64,000 nucleotides of DNA, from contig NC_044508.1 of assembly GCF_902362185.1 (NCBI RefSeq), positions 4,749,298 through 4,813,297 of the forward strand, in the 5' to 3' direction. The DNA comes from Chanos chanos. Lineage: Eukaryota > Chordata > Actinopteri > Gonorynchiformes > Chanidae. The translations under genes were made by a program, and so were the position numbers. This document shows, in pieces, positions 63,843 to 64,000 of the stretch (its first letter is position 1; each line of letters starts with the position of its first letter). Under the pieces are notes generated by a model that was given only the letters and a program-made list of their open reading frames with translations, had not been told where the DNA came from and searched no databases.

Positions 63843-64000
63843 TTATCTGCCCCGAATCCCAATAAATTCACCGCTCAAAGCTACACTGTAAACACAGATA
63901 ATGTGTCCCCTCTGGATGTTTTACATCTCTGATATCATTTTTTTGTATGCTGTTATTCTGTAGACCCTCTACATGTAATTCTATAACCGTTTCTTTTTGT

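Overview
This is a 64-kb piece of a vertebrate nuclear genome, almost certainly a teleost fish. Genes have GT-AG introns and are widely spaced, the intergenic DNA is rich in (CA)n, (GA)n and (TAA)n microsatellites and minisatellites, and the proteins match vertebrate families closely. Seven protein families are recognisable. The run iscu - tmem119 - selplg - coro1c keeps the gene order I recall for human 12q24.11; gatc and pxmp2 also belong to human 12q24 and sgsm1 to 22q11, a mixture common on teleost chromosomes.

Layout. 1-20.1 kb: the last 18 coding exons and long 3' UTR of sgsm1 (+), a RUN/TBC Rab-GAP adaptor. 20.7 kb: a tRNA-Lys(UUU) gene (-). 21.0-24.1 kb: gatc (+), the C subunit of the mitochondrial GatCAB amidotransferase. 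25-38 kb: a tandem array of interferon-stimulated ubiquitin-like genes (isg15) with three intact copies at 25.9, 29.4 and 37.4 kb, each with paired ISRE elements, a TATA box and a 5'-UTR intron. Between copies 2 and 3 lie two decayed isg15-type promoters with no gene behind them, and between copies 1 and 2 there is a stray fossil of gatc exon 4. 39.0-41.0 kb: pxmp2 (-), head-to-head with iscu (+, 41.6-43.1 kb), whose 3' UTR contains a long palindrome. 44.6-46.0 kb: a single-coding-exon leucine-rich-repeat type I membrane protein (-) that resembles OMG. 48.8-49.5 kb: tmem119 (-). 54.1-55.0 kb: selplg/PSGL-1-like (-). 59.7-63.8 kb: the last six coding exons of coro1c (-), continuing off the right edge.

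Working relationships. gatc, iscu and pxmp2 are organellar housekeeping genes (mitochondrial Gln-tRNA formation, Fe-S cluster scaffold, peroxisomal membrane channel). The isg15 array is an innate-immune island inserted between them; its shared promoter blocks and different C-terminal tails suggest birth, death and perhaps gene conversion of copies. No viral or Polinton-type element, CRISPR array or prokaryotic feature was recognised. The intergenic and intronic remainder is mostly low-complexity DNA, with three minisatellites of orderly structure: 34 bp x 8 carrying CRE-like palindromes, 44 bp x about 6, and 36 bp x 4.

Exon borders were placed by eye from splice consensus and phase agreement. 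Assignments to families rest on remembered human sequences, not on a search.
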